Assembly: GCA_965228785.1 (NCBI GenBank)
Contig: CBDDIF010000001.1
Coordinates: forward strand, 2,046,001 to 2,110,000
Source: Hoeflea_A sp965228785
GTDB lineage: Bacteria; Pseudomonadota; Alphaproteobacteria; Rhizobiales; Rhizobiaceae
Direction of reading: 5' to 3'
DNA length: 64,000 nt
Shown here: in pieces, positions 61,265-64,000 of the stretch
Layout: each line of letters opens with the position of its first letter
How positions within the stretch are numbered: position 1 is the stretch's first letter
The notes under the pieces: generated by a model
Told to the model about the DNA's origin: nothing
What the model saw: only the letters and a program-made list of their open reading frames with translations
Database searches by the model: none
Program-made: the position numbers and the translations under genes

Positions 61265-61735
61265 TTGGTCTACCGCATTGCGCTTCCGCTGCTGTTGCTT
61301 GCCGCACCGTTTTTCCTGGCTCTCGGGCTGACCCTGCCGTTGGTGCGGTTCGAAAAACTCTATTTCTTTGAAGAAACCCCGTCGCTGATCGCCATCGTCA
61401 CTACGCTTTGGCAGGACGGTAGCATTGCCTTGGCGCTGCTCGTGGCGTTGTTTTCAGCTGTGTTTCCGATCGCAAAATTGATGGCCGTCATGGTGGAGGC
61501 CGTGGCGAAGGCCCGGGCCGACGGACTGCACCGGCCGGTCAGCCGGTGGCTGCCGCTTTTGTCGAAATGGTCGATGATGGATGTGATGCTGGTGGCGCTG
61601 GTTATTGTCGCCGCCAAGACCAGCGGTGTGGCCGATGCCTTTACCCAACCGGGTCTGTGGTTCTATGCGGGATCCGCCCTGGCGGTGACCGCGGCGCATT
61701 TCATTCTTGGCAGGATAAATGCCGCGCCGGCCTGA
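61265..61735 (+). CDS. paraquat-inducible protein A (PqiA) family membrane protein
   Basis: A 156-residue, four-helix inner-membrane protein of the PqiA family (FFLALGLTLPLVRFEKLYFFEETPSLIAIVTTLWQDGS, LFSAVFPIAKLMAVMV, RWLPLLSKWSMMDVMLVALVIVAAK). It corresponds to one half of the E. coli PqiA repeat and lacks the zinc-finger-like cysteines. The best start is TTG at 61265, with a weak Shine-Dalgarno; no ATG exists in the first 70 codons. Role in envelope lipid or membrane maintenance is inferred from PqiA. Confidence 0.8.
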   Translation: MVYRIALPLLLLAAPFFLALGLTLPLVRFEKLYFFEETPSLIAIVTTLWQDGSIALALLVALFSAVFPIAKLMAVMVEAVAKARADGLHRPVSRWLPLLSKWSMMDVMLVALVIVAAKTSGVADAFTQPGLWFYAGSALAVTAAHFILGRINAAPA

Positions 61736-61762
61736 TTTCGGTGGCGCGGCGAAATGTAACCG

Positions 61763-62038
61763 TCAGTGACGATACTGTTGAATGCGGGTGGTGCGTAGGC
61801 CGGCAAGGCCATGGGCATCGATCGATGCCTGCCAGGACAGAAACTCTTCGACCGTTAATGTATAACGCTCACAGGCTTCTTCCAGGCTCAGCAGACCGCC
61901 GCGAACAGCGGCCACGACTTCTGCCTTGCGCCGAATGACCCAACGGCGAGTCGAGGTCGGCGGAAGATCAGCAATCGTCAACGGACTGCCGTCCGGACCG
62001 ATCACGTATTTGATTCTGGGTCGCACCATTTCGGTCAT
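61763..62038 (-). CDS. sciP: SciP-type CtrA inhibitor (DUF1153)
   Basis: A 91-residue DUF1153 protein. SciP in Caulobacter binds CtrA and blocks its recruitment of RNA polymerase after division. The sequence MVRPRIKYVIGPDGSPLTIADLPPTSTRRWVIRRKAEVVAAVRGGLLSLEEACERYTLTVEEFLSWQ is nearly family consensus, with a helix-turn-helix. Start uncertain among 62056, 62038 and 62029; I use 62038 (MTEMVRPR). Encoded 1.5 kb from ctrA. Confidence 0.9.
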   Translation of the reverse strand: MTEMVRPRIKYVIGPDGSPLTIADLPPTSTRRWVIRRKAEVVAAVRGGLLSLEEACERYTLTVEEFLSWQASIDAHGLAGLRTTRIQQYRH

Positions 62039-62101
62039 TGGACTCTCTATACACACTCAAAGACCTAACTGAAGAACACCATACCGATTGAGGATTAAAG
62101 A

Positions 62102-62296
62102 TTGTCTAAACAAAGCCATCCAACTCGAGTCACACTTGATTCAACTTGTGAACACTGGATCCTTCACGGCTTCGAATTCCCCGGTCAGCAAGGCTTTCAA
62201 GGCTCAACGCTTGCCGCGGAGGCGGCAATTGCATATATGTTGCGCGGATGCTTGATCGGCGCCTTGAACGCCTTTGAACGCGGACGAAAAACGTGA
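62102..62296 (+). CDS. 64-residue protein overlapping the mnmA start
   Basis: A 64-residue ORF starting TTG with GAGG eight bases upstream, reading MSKQSHPTRVTLDSTCEHWI..., and ending TGA inside the GTGA that begins mnmA. The 4-bp overlap and the Shine-Dalgarno suggest real translation and coupling. No family recognised; two cysteines and a hydrophobic-small stretch (AAEAAIAYMLRGCLIGALNA) are the only features. It could also be a non-functional leader ORF controlling mnmA. Confidence 0.45.
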   Translation: MSKQSHPTRVTLDSTCEHWILHGFEFPGQQGFQGSTLAAEAAIAYMLRGCLIGALNAFERGRKT

Positions 62297-63495
62297 ACAC
62301 ACTTGATATCGACAAGAGGCCCGAAGAGACCCGGGTCGTCGTCGCCATGTCGGGCGGCGTCGATTCATCGGTTGTTGCCGGGCTGCTAGCACATGAGGGC
62401 TACGACGTCGTCGGCGTGACCTTGCAGCTTTACGACCATGGGGCCGCGGTCCACCGGGCCGGTTCCTGTTGCGCCGGCCAGGATATCGACGACGCGCGTC
62501 GTGTCGCCGATACGCTTGGGATCCCGCACTACGTGCTCGATTATGAAAAGCGGTTCCGCGAGGCGGTGATCAATCCGTTTGCGGAAAGCTATGTGGCCGG
62601 CGAAACCCCGATTCCCTGTGTCGCCTGCAACCAGACGGTCAAGTTCGCCGATCTGCTGAAGACGGCCCGCGAACTGGGCGCCGATGCGCTGGCTACGGGT
62701 CACTATATCCGGTCGCGCGACAATGGCGCCCACCGGGCGCTTTACCGGCCGATCGATGCCGACAAGGACCAGAGCTATTTCCTCTTCGCCACCACGCAGG
62801 AGCAGATTGACTTTCTGCGGTTCCCGCTTGGTGACCGGTCGAAGGCGGAAACCCGCGAGATCGCGGCCGAGATGGGGCTGACGGTTGCCGACAAGGCAGA
62901 AAGCCAGGACATCTGCTTCGTGCCTCAGGGCCGCTACAGCGATATCATTGCCAAGCTACGGCCAGGTGCGGCCAGCGGCGGCGATATCGTGCATATCGAC
63001 GGCCGGCTGCTTGGCCATCACGAGGGCATCGTCAATTACACGATCGGTCAGCGGCGGGGCATCGGCGTTGCCGTCGGTGAACCGCTCTATGTCGTGCACC
63101 TGGACGCACCATCCGCCCGCGTGATCGTTGGGCCACGGACTGCGCTCGAGACCCGCCGGCTCCATTTGCGCGATATCAACTGGCTCGGCGACGGTGCGAT
63201 CGATGCCTTGCCCGCAGACGGTTTTACCTGTTTCGCCAAGGTGCGCTCAACCCGCCCGCCGCGCCCGGCAACCGTATGGTTCCGTGACGGCAGCCTGATG
63301 GTCGAGCTTGCTGATGCCGAGGACGGCGTGGCGCCGGGTCAGGCCTGCGTGCTCTATTCCAGCGACGGCGATGATGCCCGTGTTTTCGGCGGTGGGTTTA
63401 TCGATCGCACCGAGCGCTCGGACGAGGCGGAACGGCTGTTGCAAAACGTGCTGTCAGGCGCCGACGTTTCATCGGAACCGGTCTCAACCCACTGA
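62293..63495 (+). CDS. mnmA: tRNA-specific 2-thiouridylase MnmA
   Basis: A 400-residue MnmA that thiolates U34 of tRNA-Glu, -Gln and -Lys. The PP-loop is VVVAMSGGVDSSVVAGLLAHEG; catalytic cysteines are in TPIPCVACNQTVKF and KAESQDICFVPQGRYSD; NYTIGQRRGIGVAVGEPLYVV follows. It starts with GTG at 62293, overlapping the 64-residue ORF by 4 bp. The N-terminus MNTLDIDKRPEETR is typical of rhizobial homologues. Confidence 0.95.
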   Translation: MNTLDIDKRPEETRVVVAMSGGVDSSVVAGLLAHEGYDVVGVTLQLYDHGAAVHRAGSCCAGQDIDDARRVADTLGIPHYVLDYEKRFREAVINPFAESYVAGETPIPCVACNQTVKFADLLKTARELGADALATGHYIRSRDNGAHRALYRPIDADKDQSYFLFATTQEQIDFLRFPLGDRSKAETREIAAEMGLTVADKAESQDICFVPQGRYSDIIAKLRPGAASGGDIVHIDGRLLGHHEGIVNYTIGQRRGIGVAVGEPLYVVHLDAPSARVIVGPRTALETRRLHLRDINWLGDGAIDALPADGFTCFAKVRSTRPPRPATVWFRDGSLMVELADAEDGVAPGQACVLYSSDGDDARVFGGGFIDRTERSDEAERLLQNVLSGADVSSEPVSTH

Positions 63496-63517
63496 CCGCT
63501 GGTCCGATTCGAAAAAC

Positions 63518-63547
63518 AAATGCCGGCTTCAACGAAGCCGGCATTTT
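63518..63547. terminator. bidirectional terminator between mnmA and the aminotransferase gene
   Basis: AAATGCCGGCTTC (63518-63530) pairs with its complement (63534-63546) around AAC; A-rich sequence lies on the left and TTTT on the right, serving both convergent genes. Confidence 0.9.
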
Positions 63548-63590
63548 GATTCGGATATGTGCTGCCGCCCGATGGGCGAAAGCAAAAATT

Positions 63591-64000
63591 CTATTCGGCA
63601 GCTACAGCCTGCTGCGATCCGACGAATTCCTGAACGGCACCGATGATGCGGTCCTGGTCTTCGCGGTTCAGATAGGGATGCATGGGCAGGCACAGAATGG
63701 TGTTCGGCAATTGCTCCGTCACCGTCATCTTGCCCGGACCGACCGGGTGATGGGCGTAGGCAGGCTGCTGGTGCAGAGGCTTCACGTAGTAGATCACCGA
63801 CGGGATGTCCTGATCGGCCAGGTGCTGTTTGAGACCGTCGCGATAGGGCGTTTCGATGGCGAATTGTGCCCAGGCCGAGCGCATGCCATTGGGCAGACGC
63901 GGAACCCGCACGTAGTCTTTAAGCTGCTCGCAATAGTGTTCGACAATCGCCTGGCGTGATTCCAGCTCCTCGTCGAAGATGGCCAGCTTCTCCAGAAGGA
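63591..64000 (-). CDS. DegT/DnrJ/EryC1 family aminotransferase, C-terminal part (cut by window end)
   Basis: The frame runs off the window edge; about 135 C-terminal residues are visible, from LLEKLAIFDEELESRQAIVE through VPRLPNGMRSAWAQFAIETPYRDGLKQHLADQDIPSVIYYVKPLHQQPAYAH to QEFVGSQQAVAAE. SAWAQ...R..L...L...IPS.IYY.KPLH.QPAY is the signature C-terminal region of PLP-dependent sugar aminotransferases that make amino sugars for polysaccharides. The GTG at 63911 is internal, not a start. The PLP lysine lies outside the window. Confidence 0.9.
   Translation of the reverse strand, partial: LLEKLAIFDEELESRQAIVEHYCEQLKDYVRVPRLPNGMRSAWAQFAIETPYRDGLKQHLADQDIPSVIYYVKPLHQQPAYAHHPVGPGKMTVTEQLPNTILCLPMHPYLNREDQDRIIGAVQEFVGSQQAVAAE

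Overview
This 64 kb window looks like a chromosomal segment from an alphaproteobacterium of the order Hyphomicrobiales (Rhizobiales). The reasons are gene content and order: zapA-6S RNA-5-FCL, ruvCAB, ybgC-tolQRAB-pal-cpoB-tilS-ftsH-glmM, a serC-motif leader before serC-serA, purA and rpoH, and the CtrA cell-cycle hub with ChpT and SciP. The sulfolipid operon sqdBDC and several small lipid/envelope proteins (DUF1192, DUF1134/EipA) fit the same group. I cannot name a genus. No rRNA or tRNA genes, CRISPR arrays, prophage or complete insertion sequences were seen.

Layout. 0-2.5 kb: small conserved proteins, a quinone oxidoreductase and an SGNH hydrolase. 2.5-9.8 kb: central carbon genes on the minus strand (tkt-gap-pgk, then fba), with pgk and fba separated by a MITE-like element and three small accessory genes (DUF1330, GrpB, VOC). 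9.9-16.6 kb: division and repair (DUF4164, zapA, 6S RNA, 5-FCL, YmdB-type phosphoesterase, YebC, ruvCAB). 16.6-21.2 kb: a LysR/ureidoglycolate-lyase-like pair and the sqdBDC sulfolipid operon. 21.3-32.3 kb: the Tol-Pal envelope system followed by tilS, ftsH and glmM. 32.4-37.2 kb: accessory catabolic genes (nitrilase-type hydrolase, a creatinase-fold protein lacking metal ligands, an Asp/Glu racemase-like enzyme, a GntR regulator and a dienelactone-hydrolase-like protein), with a strong promoter overlapped by a palindromic operator. 37.5-43.7 kb: a 1001-residue Gly-rich Calx-beta/RTX/DUF4214 surface protein, two tandem outer-membrane beta-barrels, and a gene graveyard with a cyclase-family pseudogene. 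43.7-54 kb: serine biosynthesis, purA, rpoH, RluD-type and TrmH-type RNA modification enzymes. 54-57.2 kb: a 1060-residue membrane-anchored coiled-coil protein built of repeats whose spacing is always a multiple of seven. 57.4-62 kb: EipA, ChpT, a CheY-like receiver, CtrA, FliJ-like protein, PqiA-like protein and SciP. 62.1-64 kb: mnmA and a truncated DegT-family aminotransferase.

How the parts cooperate. The clearest functional modules are envelope constriction (ZapA, Tol-Pal-CpoB, EipA, GlmM), cell-cycle control (ChpT passes phosphate to CtrA, SciP restrains CtrA, and the ctrA promoter region carries five GANTC sites in 97 bp), SOS/repair (RuvCAB with a LexA-like site), and serine synthesis under a structured leader. 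The most unusual items are the heptad-quantised coiled-coil protein, the palindromic elements whose ends supply stop codons to neighbouring genes (5064-5334 and 61024-61189), and the metal-ligand-free M24-fold enzyme in a GntR-controlled catabolic cluster.
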